DNA of 42,624 bases from Solirubrobacteraceae bacterium (GCA_025451035.1 JANWLE010000087.1:1-42624); one strand, 5' to 3'. Numbered from the stretch's first letter, positions 17,442 to 27,203 are shown. Translations and numbers: made by a program. Notes: generated by a model from the letters alone, not told the origin.

Positions 17442-18299
17442 ATGGCCGACGAGCAGCACGACCAGGCGCCAGAGCCCGAGCCGCAGGAGACGCCGCAGCC
17501 CCACGAGCAGCACGCCGTCCCCAGCGAAGACGCGCGGGAGATCGCAGGCTCCGCTGAGGACGCGGCGCTAGAGGCCGCTCAGGAGGCGCAGGACGCCGGA
17601 GCCCCGGCGCAGGGCGAGCCCCCGACCGTGCAGGCCGGCGGCGAGGGTCACGAGGCTCCAGCTGCCGAGGCGCAGGTCAGCGAGAGCGCCGAGGAGGAAG
17701 AGGAGGAGCCCGCGCCGCGCGCCAAGCCGGCGGTCCCCGGCGCCCATCTCGAGGTCGACATCGTGCCTGAGGGCGTTGACCCGCTTGGCCGCGAGAGCAG
17801 CGAGGATCCCTACGCGCTCGAGGAGGACTACGAGGAGCCCCAGGTGCAGGAGGAGGAAGAGCAAGCCGACTTCACCGAGCCGATCTCCACCGCCGCGATC
17901 GACCTTGCCTCTGACGCTCGCTACCGCGCGACCGGCAAGCGCAAGACCGCGATCGCGCGGGTTACCCTGCGGCCGGGCAGCGGCACGTATCTCGTCAACG
18001 GCCGCACTCTGGAGGAGCACTTCCCCCGCCTGACGCTGCAGCGCAACATCCGCCAGCCGCTCGAGACGGTCGGCTATGAGGACCGCATGGATGTAGTCGC
18101 TCGCCTGCATGGCGGCGGTATCTCGGCGCAAGCCGGCGCGTTGCGCCACGGCGTCTCCCGCGCGCTGCTCGAAGCCGACCCGAATTTGCGCGGCGAGCTC
18201 AAGCGCCGTGGCTTCCTCACCCGTGACTCGCGCGCCAAGGAGCGCAAGAAGGCGGGCTTGAAGAAGGCACGTAAGCGCCCGCAGTTCTCAAAGCGCTAG
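17442..18299 (+). CDS. rpsI: 30S ribosomal protein S9 with long acidic N-terminal extension
   Basis: 285 residues. The S9 core occupies ~160-285: [45 protein letters not shown], and the C-terminal tail ending RKRPQFSKR, which reaches the P-site tRNA in known ribosomes. Ahead of it are ~158 residues rich in Glu, Ala, Pro and Gln, including a run of six Glu near 84-89. Ordinary S9 is ~130 aa and actinobacterial ones often have short acidic leaders; this one is longer than the core. The start, ATG 17442, is four bases after rplM. The extension is in frame, stop-free and Glu-biased, so it is probably translated. Confidence 0.93.
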   Translation: MADEQHDQAPEPEPQETPQPHEQHAVPSEDAREIAGSAEDAALEAAQEAQDAGAPAQGEPPTVQAGGEGHEAPAAEAQVSESAEEEEEEPAPRAKPAVPGAHLEVDIVPEGVDPLGRESSEDPYALEEDYEEPQVQEEEEQADFTEPISTAAIDLASDARYRATGKRKTAIARVTLRPGSGTYLVNGRTLEEHFPRLTLQRNIRQPLETVGYEDRMDVVARLHGGGISAQAGALRHGVSRALLEADPNLRGELKRRGFLTRDSRAKERKKAGLKKARKRPQFSKR

Positions 18300-18345
18300 C
18301 AATCCGCGGCGCTCGCCGGGTGGCAGTTCAGAGCGAGAATCCAAG

Positions 18346-19692
18346 ATGAGCACCGCCCCAGCGCAGACGAACAGAAGGCTGTTCGGTACCGATGGCGTTC
18401 GTGGCGCGGTCGGCGAGTTCCTCAGCGCCGAGCTCGCCCTCGGCTTGGGGCGCGCCGCGACGATCCAAACCGGGTCTGAGCGCGCCAGGGTGCTCGTCAT
18501 ACGTGACACGCGCGAGTCCGGCGAGATGCTGCAGGCCGCACTCGCCGCGGGTATCGCCTCCGCCGGCGGCGAGGTCCTGCTAGCCGGCGTGCTGCCGACT
18601 CCGACCGCGCCGCTTTTGATCGACCGCTACGGCTTTGACCTGGGTGTCGTGATCTCCGCCTCGCACAACCCCTACTACGACAACGGCATCAAGTTCTTCG
18701 GCAGCGATGGCTACAAGCTCACCGACGAGACCGAGGAAGCGATCGAAGGGCACCTCGCCGGTGGGCAGGCGCGCAGCTCTAGCACCGGGCGCATCGGGCG
18801 CATAGCAGAGCTGCGCGGCGCCCATGAGGACTACCTGCGGGAGCTGCACACCCGTTTCGGCTCGCTGGACCTGACGGGTCTGGACGTGCTGCTCGACTGC
18901 GCCAACGGTGCCACCTTCCACGTCGCGCCAGAGATATTCAGGCGCCTCGGCGCGAGCGTGACGGTCCTCGCGGACCTTCCCGATGGGCGCAACATCAACG
19001 CCGACTGTGGCTCGACGCACATCGAGGAGCTCGCCGAGCGGGTGCGCTCCGGCGGCCACGCCGTCGGCTTCGCGTTCGACGGCGACGGCGACCGCGTGCT
19101 CGCCGCCGACAGCCACGGCGTCGTCGTGGACGGCGACGAGCTGATGGCCCTCGCAGTACTGCATCTCAAGCGCACCGGCCGGCTCGCCGGCGATGGGATC
19201 GTGGTCACGGTGATGACCAACTACGGTTTTCACACAGCGATGGAGCAAGCCGGAATCTCGGTGGCGACGACCAACGTCGGTGACCGCTACGTGCTGGAGG
19301 AGCTGCGCTCCCGTGGCTGGGTGATTGGCGGTGAGCAGTCAGGCCACATCATCGACATGAGCTTCAACCGCTCAGGTGACGGGATTGCCAGCGCTCTCTT
19401 GGCGCTCGAGGCGCTCGCCGGCAGGCCGCTGTCAGAGCGCCAGGCGATGCAAAAGCTTCCCCAGCGCCTGGTTAACGTGCGTGTACGGGACCGCGAGGCG
19501 ATCCACCACGCCGAGCTCGTCAGCGACGCGGTGGACGCCGAGAACGAGCGACTCTCCGGCCGCGGGCGCGTCCTGGTCCGCCCCAGCGGCACCGAGCCGC
19601 TCGTGCGGGTCATGGTCGAGGCCCCCAACGACGAGGAGACCGAGGAGGTCTGCTCACGCCTGGTGGAGCTGATCGAGCGCGAGCTCGCCTGA
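18346..19692 (+). CDS. glmM: Phosphoglucosamine mutase
   Basis: 448 residues, typical length; interconverts glucosamine-6-P and glucosamine-1-P for UDP-GlcNAc synthesis. The start motif LFGTDGVRG (~14), the phosphoserine loop GVVISASHNPYYDNGIKFFG (~98-118; Ser in SASHN), the metal loop FAFDGDGDRVLA (~245), the sugar loop IGGEQSGHIID (~328) and the phosphate-binding RPSGTEPLVRVMVEA (~410) are all intact. It lies between rpsI and glmS, so both aminosugar steps are adjacent. Confidence 0.96.
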   Translation: MSTAPAQTNRRLFGTDGVRGAVGEFLSAELALGLGRAATIQTGSERARVLVIRDTRESGEMLQAALAAGIASAGGEVLLAGVLPTPTAPLLIDRYGFDLGVVISASHNPYYDNGIKFFGSDGYKLTDETEEAIEGHLAGGQARSSSTGRIGRIAELRGAHEDYLRELHTRFGSLDLTGLDVLLDCANGATFHVAPEIFRRLGASVTVLADLPDGRNINADCGSTHIEELAERVRSGGHAVGFAFDGDGDRVLAADSHGVVVDGDELMALAVLHLKRTGRLAGDGIVVTVMTNYGFHTAMEQAGISVATTNVGDRYVLEELRSRGWVIGGEQSGHIIDMSFNRSGDGIASALLALEALAGRPLSERQAMQKLPQRLVNVRVRDREAIHHAELVSDAVDAENERLSGRGRVLVRPSGTEPLVRVMVEAPNDEETEEVCSRLVELIERELA

Positions 19693-19829
19693 GGCGCGCC
19701 CGCAAAAACCGCTAGGTCGCGGCCGCTACTATCTTGCAGTGACATTTGGCTAAGGGGGTCGCGGTCACCACCGGGCGCCGCGTCGCTTCGCTTTCGTCAA
19801 ACGGCCCATGAAAAGGAGCCCGCCCTCCA

Positions 19830-21701
19830 GTGTGCGGAATAGTCGGTTATGTCGGCAAGCGTCCTGTGCAGGATCTGCTGTTGGCGAGCTTGAGGCGCCT
19901 GGAGTACCGCGGCTATGACTCCGCGGGCATCTCGGTCATAGCCGACGGGCACATCGAGACGGTCCGCGCGGTCGGCAACCTCGATGCGCTCGCACAGCGC
20001 CTCGAAGCACACCGCAAGGCCCTTGTCGTGGCCGGCGCTAGCGCAGAGCCCTACCGCGAGCATTCCACTATCGGCATCGCACACACTCGCTGGGCCACCC
20101 ATGGGCGGGTAAGCGAGGAGAACGCGCACCCGCACAACGACAGCTCAGACCGCGTGCACGTCGTCGTCAACGGCATTGTCGAGAACTACATAGAGCTCAA
20201 GCAGCGCCTATCGGACATGGGTGCCACCTTCACCTCCGAAACCGATGCTGAGGTGATCGCGCATCTCGTCGCGCACCACCTCGCGCAGGGGACGCTCGCG
20301 CAGGCTGTCCGCGCCGCCTACAGCGAACTTCATGGCCACTACGCCTTCGTGGCGATGAGCCTCGATGACCCCGAGGTCCTCGTCGGGGTACGCAAGGAGT
20401 GCCCGCTGATCGTCGGCCGCGGCGAGGGCGAGCAGTTCCTGGCCTCCGCGATCCCCGCTTTTCTGGAGCACACACGTTCGCTTCAATACATCAACGATGG
20501 TGAGATCGTCGTCATCCAGCCCGACGGCGTGACGTTCTTCGGCCCCGACGGCGCGGAGATCGACCGTGAGCTCACCGAGATCGACTGGGATGAAGAGCAG
20601 GCCGAGAAGGGCGGCTATGAGACCTTCATGCTCAAGGAGATATACGAGCAGGCCGACGTCCTCGCCGACACGATCTCTGACCGGCTGGCGAACCCCGACA
20701 GGGTCGATTTGACGATCGACGGGGCGCTCGACGAGGAGCTGCTGCGCGGGGCGCAGCGGATCGTGATCGTCGCCTGCGGCACCTCCTTCAACGCGGGGCT
20801 GATTGGCCGCTACGCGCTGGAAGAGTGGGCGCGCATACCGGTCGACATGGACGTCGCCTCCGAGTACCGCTACCGCAACCCGGTCGTAAGCGATGGGGAT
20901 CTCGTGATCGGGATCTCCCAGTCCGGTGAGACAGCCGATACGCTCGCCGCGATGCGGCTCGCCCGCGAACGGGGAGCGCGGGTGCTCGCGGTCACCAACG
21001 TGATGGGCTCTCAGGCGACACGCGAGGCTGACGGGGTGCTGTTCACGCGCGCCGGGCAGGAGGTGAGCGTCGCCGCAACCAAGACATTCGTCTGCCAGGT
21101 CGCGGTGCTGTACCTGCTGGCGCTGAACCTCGCGCGGCTGCGCGGCACGCTTCAGGCGGACGACATACGCCGGCTGATAGGGGAGCTGCGGGCGCTCCCG
21201 AGCAAGGTCGAGCTCCTGTTGGGCTCGCTCGATCTGACGGAGATCGCGCGCGCACACAAGGACGCCGAGTTCTTTTTGTATCTCGGTCGTCACGCCGGCC
21301 GCGGTGTCGCCCTCGAGGGCGCGCTGAAGCTCAAGGAGATCGCGTACATCGCGACCGACGCGTACGCCGCGGGCGAGATGAAGCACGGGCCGATCGCGCT
21401 GCTGGACGAGTCGACCCCCGTGGTGTGCGTTGCCACGGAGTCGCCTGTGCTCGAGAAGATGATCTCCAACATGCAGGAGGTGCGTGCCCGCGGCGCGCAC
21501 GTCATCGCGATCGCCTCAGAGGGCGATCTGGCGATCGGCGAGCACGCCGAGCAGGTGATCCGCATCCCCGCCAGCGACTGGATGCTGCAGTCGCTGCTGG
21601 CCGTGATCCCGCTGCAGCTACTGGCGTACGAGATCGCACGCCTGCGTGGCCTGAACGTCGACCAGCCACGCAACCTCGCCAAGACCGTAACCGTGGAGTA
21701 G
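19830..21701 (+). CDS. glmS: Glutamine--fructose-6-phosphate aminotransferase
   Basis: 623 residues; makes glucosamine-6-P from fructose-6-P and glutamine. The N-terminal Ntn amidotransferase begins MCGIVGYVG, with Cys2 the nucleophile after Met removal, and has RRLEYRGYDSAGIS and GIAHTRWATHGRVSEENAHPH. Two SIS isomerase domains follow: ACGTSFNAGLIGRYALEE / ISQSGETADTLAAMR and GRHAGRGVALEGALKLKEIAYI...GEMKHGPIALLDE. It ends with the invariant DQPRNLAKTVTVE. The start is GTG 19830 with AAGGAG 12 bases upstream, a slightly long spacing. No glmS ribozyme fold is apparent in the 137-bp leader. Confidence 0.97.
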   Translation: MCGIVGYVGKRPVQDLLLASLRRLEYRGYDSAGISVIADGHIETVRAVGNLDALAQRLEAHRKALVVAGASAEPYREHSTIGIAHTRWATHGRVSEENAHPHNDSSDRVHVVVNGIVENYIELKQRLSDMGATFTSETDAEVIAHLVAHHLAQGTLAQAVRAAYSELHGHYAFVAMSLDDPEVLVGVRKECPLIVGRGEGEQFLASAIPAFLEHTRSLQYINDGEIVVIQPDGVTFFGPDGAEIDRELTEIDWDEEQAEKGGYETFMLKEIYEQADVLADTISDRLANPDRVDLTIDGALDEELLRGAQRIVIVACGTSFNAGLIGRYALEEWARIPVDMDVASEYRYRNPVVSDGDLVIGISQSGETADTLAAMRLARERGARVLAVTNVMGSQATREADGVLFTRAGQEVSVAATKTFVCQVAVLYLLALNLARLRGTLQADDIRRLIGELRALPSKVELLLGSLDLTEIARAHKDAEFFLYLGRHAGRGVALEGALKLKEIAYIATDAYAAGEMKHGPIALLDESTPVVCVATESPVLEKMISNMQEVRARGAHVIAIASEGDLAIGEHAEQVIRIPASDWMLQSLLAVIPLQLLAYEIARLRGLNVDQPRNLAKTVTVE

Positions 21702-21733
21702 CTCCGCCCAACGGGGCTCTAGCATCGCAAGCC

Positions 21734-23278
21734 ATGAGAACCTTGCCGGACTGGTGTGAGCCGCTTCCGGACGCTGAGACGATGCGCCAGATAGACCGCT
21801 GGTCGATCGAGCGCCGGGGCGTTGCTTCGCTCGAGCTGATGGAGCGCGCCGGGCTCGAACTCGCGCGCGTTGCCGCCAGCGTCGTGCGTGACGGAGCGGT
21901 GCTGGTGATTATCGGCAAGGGCAACAACGGCGGCGACGGCCTCGTCGCCGCGCGCATACTGCGAGACGAGGGCCGGCAGGTGCGCCTTGTTGCCACCGCC
22001 CCGCTCGACGAGATCTCCGGTGACGCCGCGGTGAACCTCGAGCGCCTCGGCGGCGGACGGCCGCTCGTGCTCACCGCCGCCGGTGAGCACGCCGCTGAGT
22101 TCGAGCGAGCCGCGCTGATCATCGACGCACTGCTCGGAACAGGCTTTCAGGGGGAGCCGCGCGGGGCCGTCGCACACGCAATCGACCAGATCAACCAGGC
22201 AGGCTGCCCGGTGGTGAGCGCCGACGTGCCGAGCGGCGTGGACGCATCCACCGGAGTGGTGGCCGGGAACGCTGTGCGAGCGCACGCGACCGTCACTTTC
22301 CACGCCGCCAAGCCGGGTCTGTGGGTGAACCCCGGCAAGTCACACGCTGGCAAAGTCCAGGTCGTCGACATCGGCATCCCCCGGGGCGCGCCGCTGCAGG
22401 CGGACATCGGGCTGATCACCTCACGCGTCGCCGAGCGGCTGCCGGTCAGGGACGCCCACGCGACGAAGTTCACAAGTGGCCACGTCGTTGTGGCGGGAGG
22501 CTCACGGGGGCTGATGGGGGCACCGGCGATCACTTCGCTCGCCGCGATGCGCGCAGGAGCGGGATACGTCACCGCCTGTGTCCCGGGCTCCCAGGCCCAC
22601 GTGATCGATGTGCAGCTGATGGAGGTGATGACCCGGGCGCTGGATGAACGTGACGGCGCTGTGACCATCGAGGCAGTGCCGGTTGTCCTTGACGCGCTCG
22701 AGCGCGCTGGCGCGCTTGCTCTCGGCCCTGGGCTGGGACGCTCGGATGGTGCCTTCGCGTTTGCGCGGGGGCTCGCGCGTCGCTCGCGAGCCCCCGCCGT
22801 CATCGACGCCGATGCCCTGAACGCGCATGCCGCCCTGCTCGACGATCTCGCGCAGAGAGGCGGTGATACCGTGCTCACCCCGCACGCGGGTGAGCTCGCG
22901 CGCCTACTCGAGCTGACCAGCGAGCAGGTGGAGCGCGAACGCGTCGAGCACGTGCGCCGCGCGTCCCGCAGCGCGAACGCGGTTGTCGTGCTGAAGGGTG
23001 ACGACACGCTCATCGCCGACCCGGAGGGGCGCATCGCTGTAAGCGCCGGCGCCAGCCCGGGACTCGCGACCGCCGGGTCCGGTGACGCGCTGACCGGCGT
23101 GATCGCCGCGCTGTTGGCGAAATCGCTGGACGCGTTCACGGCCGCCTGCGCGGGGGTATGGCTGCACGCCGCGGCGGGGCGGCGTGCAGCCGCTGCGTGC
23201 GGCACCGCCGAGGGCGTCATCGCCTCAGATGTCGTCGCGCAGCTGCCGGCCGCCCGTGCGGGTGAGGGCAGCCGGTGA
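21734..23278 (+). CDS. nnr: Bifunctional NAD(P)H-hydrate epimerase / ADP-dependent dehydratase
   Basis: 514 residues; repairs hydrated NAD(P)H. The N-terminal YjeF_N epimerase domain (~1-215) has the GKGNNGGDGLVAARIL loop and SADVPSGVDASTG. The C-terminal ribokinase-like dehydratase domain (~230-505) has VVAGGSRGLMGAPAITSLAAMRAGAGYVT, GPGLGRSDG, VIDADALNA, LTPHAGELARLL and SPGLATAGSGDALTGVIAALLA. ATG 21734 gives a normal domain start; the ~100 residues upstream in the open frame are glmS read out of frame. The last codon region overlaps alr (GTGA). Confidence 0.94.
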   Translation: MRTLPDWCEPLPDAETMRQIDRWSIERRGVASLELMERAGLELARVAASVVRDGAVLVIIGKGNNGGDGLVAARILRDEGRQVRLVATAPLDEISGDAAVNLERLGGGRPLVLTAAGEHAAEFERAALIIDALLGTGFQGEPRGAVAHAIDQINQAGCPVVSADVPSGVDASTGVVAGNAVRAHATVTFHAAKPGLWVNPGKSHAGKVQVVDIGIPRGAPLQADIGLITSRVAERLPVRDAHATKFTSGHVVVAGGSRGLMGAPAITSLAAMRAGAGYVTACVPGSQAHVIDVQLMEVMTRALDERDGAVTIEAVPVVLDALERAGALALGPGLGRSDGAFAFARGLARRSRAPAVIDADALNAHAALLDDLAQRGGDTVLTPHAGELARLLELTSEQVERERVEHVRRASRSANAVVVLKGDDTLIADPEGRIAVSAGASPGLATAGSGDALTGVIAALLAKSLDAFTAACAGVWLHAAAGRRAAAACGTAEGVIASDVVAQLPAARAGEGSR

Positions 23279-24426
23279 GCTTGCCGCGCGCACAGGCACG
23301 AGTCGACCTTGCCGCGATCGAGCGTAACTGCATGCGCCTGCGAGGCGAGCTGAAAGGCGAGACGCAGCTGTGCGCGGTCGTCAAGGCCAACGGCTACGGC
23401 CACGGTGTGCTGCCGTGTGCGCGCGCGGCGCTCAAAGGTGGCGCGAGCTGGCTAGCGGTGGCGAGCCTGGAGGAGGCGCGGGAGGTCAGGCAGGCGCTGG
23501 ACACGCGGCTTTTGATCATGGGGCCGCTGTGCGCCGACGAGCTGGAGCAGGCGCTAGGACTGAACGTCGAGGTTGTGCTGTGGCGCGAGCGTCACGTCCA
23601 GCGCGCGCAGCAGCTCGCCGCCGCCGCGGGTGTGCGTGCGCGTGTGCACATCAAGCTCGACAGCGGCATGGGGCGGCTCGGCTGCAAGGATCCGCAGGAG
23701 GCCTCGCGCGCTGCGGCGGCCGCCATCGCCGCCAGCGACGTCGACCTTGCGGGGGTCATGACTCACTTCGCGACCGCCGATGAGCCGGCCGGTGAGTTCT
23801 TCAAGGAGCAGCTCGAGCGTTTCAGTAGCTGGGCTCAGCCGATCAAGCGCTCGCATCCCCAGCTCGTGGTGCACGCCGCCAACAGCGCAGCGACGCTGCG
23901 CTGTCCGCGCGCGCACTTTGACATGGTGCGCTGCGGCATAGCGATCTACGGCCTTGACCCGTTTGGTGAGGATCCCCTCGAGCGCCGGCTTGAGCCGGCG
24001 CTCGAGCTGAGCTCACGCGTCGCGGAGGTCAAGCGCTATCAGCCGGGGGAGTCCGCGGGCTATGGCAGGCGCTTCTTCGCCGAGCGGGAGACACACCTCG
24101 CGGTGCTGCCGATCGGCTACGGCGACGGCTGGCGCAGGGGGTTGTCAAACAACGCACAGGTGCTGATCGGCGGCCGCAGCTACCCGCTCGTCGGGACGAT
24201 CAGCATGGACAGCCTCACCGTCGACCTGGGGCCCGCCGCGGATGCTGTCTCTATGTGCGGCAGCGAGGCGGTACTGATCGGCAAGCAGGGGACACAGCGG
24301 ATAACCGCCGAGCAGGTCGCGCGGGCCCTTGACACCATCAACTACGAGGTCACCTGTGGGCTCACCCCACGCGTGACGCGCGTCTACGACCGTCACGACG
24401 GTGTCGAGGGGGTCGACGCGCCATAG
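23275..24426 (+). CDS. alr: Alanine racemase
   Basis: 383 residues; the PLP enzyme that makes D-alanine for peptidoglycan. The PLP lysine is in CAVVKANGYGHG (~35-46), the substrate region is HIKLDSGMGRLG (~126), and the second catalytic base, a Tyr, is in SAGYGRRFFAERETHLAVLPIGYGDGW (~260-285), followed by GTISMD. The start is GTG 23275 in a GTGA overlap with nnr. In many actinobacteria alr is followed by tsaE-tsaB-tsaD; here cca follows instead. Confidence 0.95.
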   Translation: MSLPRAQARVDLAAIERNCMRLRGELKGETQLCAVVKANGYGHGVLPCARAALKGGASWLAVASLEEAREVRQALDTRLLIMGPLCADELEQALGLNVEVVLWRERHVQRAQQLAAAAGVRARVHIKLDSGMGRLGCKDPQEASRAAAAAIAASDVDLAGVMTHFATADEPAGEFFKEQLERFSSWAQPIKRSHPQLVVHAANSAATLRCPRAHFDMVRCGIAIYGLDPFGEDPLERRLEPALELSSRVAEVKRYQPGESAGYGRRFFAERETHLAVLPIGYGDGWRRGLSNNAQVLIGGRSYPLVGTISMDSLTVDLGPAADAVSMCGSEAVLIGKQGTQRITAEQVARALDTINYEVTCGLTPRVTRVYDRHDGVEGVDAP

Positions 24427-24432
24427 CCGCAG

Positions 24433-25850
24433 ATGGTCGAGCTGCCGGCGCGAGCGACGCACTTGCCGCTGCGCGCGCCGCGCTGGCGGGCACCCCCGCG
24501 TGGCTGGTCGGCGGCGCGTTGCGCGACCGGCTGCTCGGCCACGAGATGATCGACATCGACGTGGTCATTGATGGCGACGCTGAGCGGGCGGCACGAGCGA
24601 TCGCGCACGCCGCGGGGAAAGCGGCATGCTTCCCTCTCTCTGAACGCTTCGGTGCATGGCGTATCGTCGCGCACGACAAGCACTGGCAGGTGGATGTCGA
24701 GCGGCTGTGTGGTCAGACGCTGCAGGAGGATCTCGCGCGCCGCGACTTCACCGTCAACGCGATCGCCGAGCCGCTGCAGGGCGGAGAGCTGATCGATCCG
24801 CTCGGCGGGCGCGATGACCTCGCCGCAAGTTGCTTGCGGGCTGTGAGCGGGCGCGCGTTCGCCGACGACCCTCTGCGAGTGCTGCGCCTGGTGAGGATCG
24901 CGCTCGAGCGCTCACTGCGCCCTGATGCCGAGACGCTCAGTCTCGCCCGCGCCCACGCCGGCGCGCTAAAGGACGTCTCGGCCGAGCGGATCTTCATGGA
25001 GCTGCGGCGCGTAATCGCGGCAGACGACCCGATCCGCGGGCTCGCGCTGATGGACGAGCTCGGCCTCACACCGGTTCTGCTGCCAGAGCTGCACGCCTTG
25101 CAGGGCGTGCGCCAGAGCCGCTTCCATCACCTCGACGTGCACGACCACACCCTTGAGGTGCTCCGCGGGGTGCTCGAGCTGCAGCGCGACCCGGCGGCGG
25201 TTCTCGGCGCCGAGCACGCCGCCGCCATTGCCCGTCTGCTGGATGAGCCACTCGCGGACGAGCTGACGCGCGGCGACGCGCTGAGGTGGGGGGCGCTGCT
25301 GCACGACGCCGCCAAGCCCGCCACACGCGAGGTGCGCTCCGATGGCTGGGTCACGTTCATCGGCCACGACACGCAGGGAGCACGGCTAGCGAGCGCCCTG
25401 CTCGGGAGGCTGCACGCCAGCACGCGGCTGCGCAAGCACGTCGCGAGCCTCGCCCAGCACCATCTGCGGCTCGGCTTTCTGGTGCACGAGCCGCAGCCGC
25501 TCGCGCGCGAGACCGTGTTCGCGTATCTGCGCGCCTGCGAGCCGGTAGAGGTCGACGTCACGCTGCTGTCGGTCGCTGACCGCCTGGCGACCCGTGGTGA
25601 GCGCTCGAGCGAGGCGATCGACGCGCACATGCGGCTCGCCCGCCAGATGCTCAACGACGCGCTCGCCTGGCGCGAGCACGGGCCGCCGAAGCCCCCGCTG
25701 CGCGGCGACGAGCTCGCCCGCGAGCTCGGGATCGAGACCGGCCCACGCATCGGTGCTCTGCTCGAGGAGCTCACCCGCGCCCAGTACGCCGGCAAGCTCA
25801 CCTCGCGTACCCAGGCGCTGGAGTACGCACGCGCCCTCCTGGCCAGATAG
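24433..25850 (+). CDS. cca: CCA-adding tRNA nucleotidyltransferase, apparent 5' frameshift
   Basis: Adds CCA to tRNA 3' ends. From the class II nucleotidyltransferase motif LVGGALRDRLLG (24504 on) through the DID metal motif, RRDFTVNAIA, LIDPLGGRDDL, DDPLRVLRLVRIALE and a C-terminal HD domain (HDHTLEVL, LLHDAAKPATR) the frame is intact to 25850. But that frame has no ATG, GTG or TTG between a TGA at 24330 and TTG 24519, and TTG 24519 would cut off WLVGGA. An ATG at 24433, seven bases after alr, opens MVELPAR in the neighbouring frame; one extra base near 24454-24456 would join it to DALAAARAALAGTPAWLVGG. Either the assembly lacks a base, the gene is frameshifted, or a rare start codon is used. 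Confidence 0.85.
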
Positions 25851-26009
25851 CAGGTCCTCGGCTGGCAGCCCCAGAGGCGGCGTGAGCGAAGTGCAGTCAG
25901 CGACGCGCTCGAGGGACGCCCGGCGCTTCTACTCGGAGGGCTCTCGCGGAACCCCGCGCCGAGCTGCTGGCAACCAGCTCTCCCTCAGCGCAATAGGATG
26001 CCAGCCACA

Positions 26010-26423
26010 ATGAGCGAGCAGGACTGCATCTTTTGCAAGATCATCGCCGGCGAGATGTCGGCCAGGGTCATCGACGAAGACGAGCGCACCGTGTCCTTCA
26101 TGGACATCAACCCTGCGACCAACGGGCACGCGCTGGTGATCCCACGGACCCACGCCGCGGACCTCTTGAGCGTCGAGCGGGAGGACCTGCAGGCCGTCGC
26201 GCTCGCCGCCCAGCGGCTCGCCAACCGTATGCGCGAGCGCCTGGCCGCCGACGGGGTGAACCTCATCAACTCTTGCGGTGCGGCCGCCTGGCAGACCATC
26301 TTTCACTTTCACGTACACGTGATTCCCCGCTACCGGTCGGACCCGCTGCGCCTGCCGTGGATCCCCAAGCCCGGCGACCAACAGCAGATCGCGCAGGCCG
26401 CGAGTGCCCTGGAAGGCGGCTAG
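26010..26423 (+). CDS. HIT family nucleotide-binding protein
   Basis: 137 residues of the histidine triad family (Hint/HinT-like purine nucleoside phosphoramidase or related hydrolase). The N-terminal zinc-type motif CIFCKIIAGEM, the middle DINPATNGHALVIPRTHAADL and the triad HFHVHVIPRY (~100-109) are clear; the middle His of the triad is the nucleophile. ATG 26010 (MSEQDCIFC) is preferred over ATG 25998. The 159 bp between cca and this gene hold no recognised element. Its physiological substrate cannot be told from sequence. Confidence 0.9.
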   Translation: MSEQDCIFCKIIAGEMSARVIDEDERTVSFMDINPATNGHALVIPRTHAADLLSVEREDLQAVALAAQRLANRMRERLAADGVNLINSCGAAAWQTIFHFHVHVIPRYRSDPLRLPWIPKPGDQQQIAQAASALEGG

Positions 26424-26526
26424 CACGCCTTGCAGGCAGGAGCGGCCGGCTCGCCGGAGAACTAGAGAGACGGTGAAAACCACGCCACCGCTACATACAC
26501 GGGCCTCGAGTGTTCATAGGCTGAGC

Positions 26527-27192
26527 ATGAAACGTGCATTCCTGGCGCTCATCGTCGGCATCGCGGCGCTCCTGCTCGCTCCGATTGGCGCGCTCGGGAA
26601 GCTCACGGAAGTCGGCGAAATCCCCGAAACGACCCCACCGACAGTCTCGAGCTGCCCCTCGAACCCGTGTCTGGTCGTCAGTCGCACGACCGGCTTTCAG
26701 GTGAAGGTAGGCAACGTCCGCAGCCCGTTGACGGTCCCCCGCGCTGGCACGGTCGTTGCCTGGACGATCAAACTCGGTAAGCCGAACCCCACGCAGATCA
26801 AGTTCTTCAACGCCAACGAGGGAGGCGAAGCGACCGCCGGCATAGCGATTCTGCGCAAGCAGAAGAAGCCGAACCTCTCCTATCTGTTGGTCGCCCAGAG
26901 CCCGCTGGTGAAGCTCCAGCCCTATTTCGGCATGACCACCCAGTTCCCGCTGGAACGGACGCTTCAGGTAAAGAAGGGCGACATCGTTGCGCTCACCGTC
27001 CCCTCCTGGGCGCCGGCGCTCGCGCTCGGGTTCGCCAGCTCTACCTCCTGGCGCGCGAGTCGTCCAAAGGCGCAGTGCTCTAAGACGAGCACGCAGAGCA
27101 CTCACACACAGATAGGTAGCGTGCTGCAGTACTACTGCCTCTACAGCACCGCGCGGCTTACCTACAGCGCGACGCTGATCTCAACCCCCTGA
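26527..27192 (+). CDS. Secreted protein of unknown function
   Basis: 221 residues. A Sec signal peptide is clear (MKRAFLALIVGIAALLLAPIGALG, cleavage probably around residue 24). The mature part has no enzymatic motif; it has a CPSNPC pair near 45 and two further cysteines near the C terminus (AQCSKTS, YYCLYS), so disulfides are likely, and its alternating hydrophobic strands suggest an all-beta domain. Proteins of this type recur in Thermoleophilia by my recollection. ATG 26527 is used because it starts the signal peptide; ~100 bp separate it from the HIT gene. A strong terminator follows. Confidence 0.75.
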   Translation: MKRAFLALIVGIAALLLAPIGALGKLTEVGEIPETTPPTVSSCPSNPCLVVSRTTGFQVKVGNVRSPLTVPRAGTVVAWTIKLGKPNPTQIKFFNANEGGEATAGIAILRKQKKPNLSYLLVAQSPLVKLQPYFGMTTQFPLERTLQVKKGDIVALTVPSWAPALALGFASSTSWRASRPKAQCSKTSTQSTHTQIGSVLQYYCLYSTARLTYSATLISTP

Positions 27193-27203
27193 TTCCCCCG
27201 AGA

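Noticed and set aside
19693-19829. glmS ribozyme in the glmS leader
   Set aside because: No pseudoknotted ribozyme core is recognisable, and the element is mainly a Firmicutes feature.
20208-21500. 430-residue minus-strand frame opposite glmS
   Set aside because: Long only because of high GC; glmS motifs are intact on the plus strand and this frame has low-complexity His/Arg/Gln content.
22147-23403. 418-residue minus-strand frame opposite nnr
   Set aside because: Ser/Ala/Thr-rich shadow of a conserved gene, with no recognisable family.
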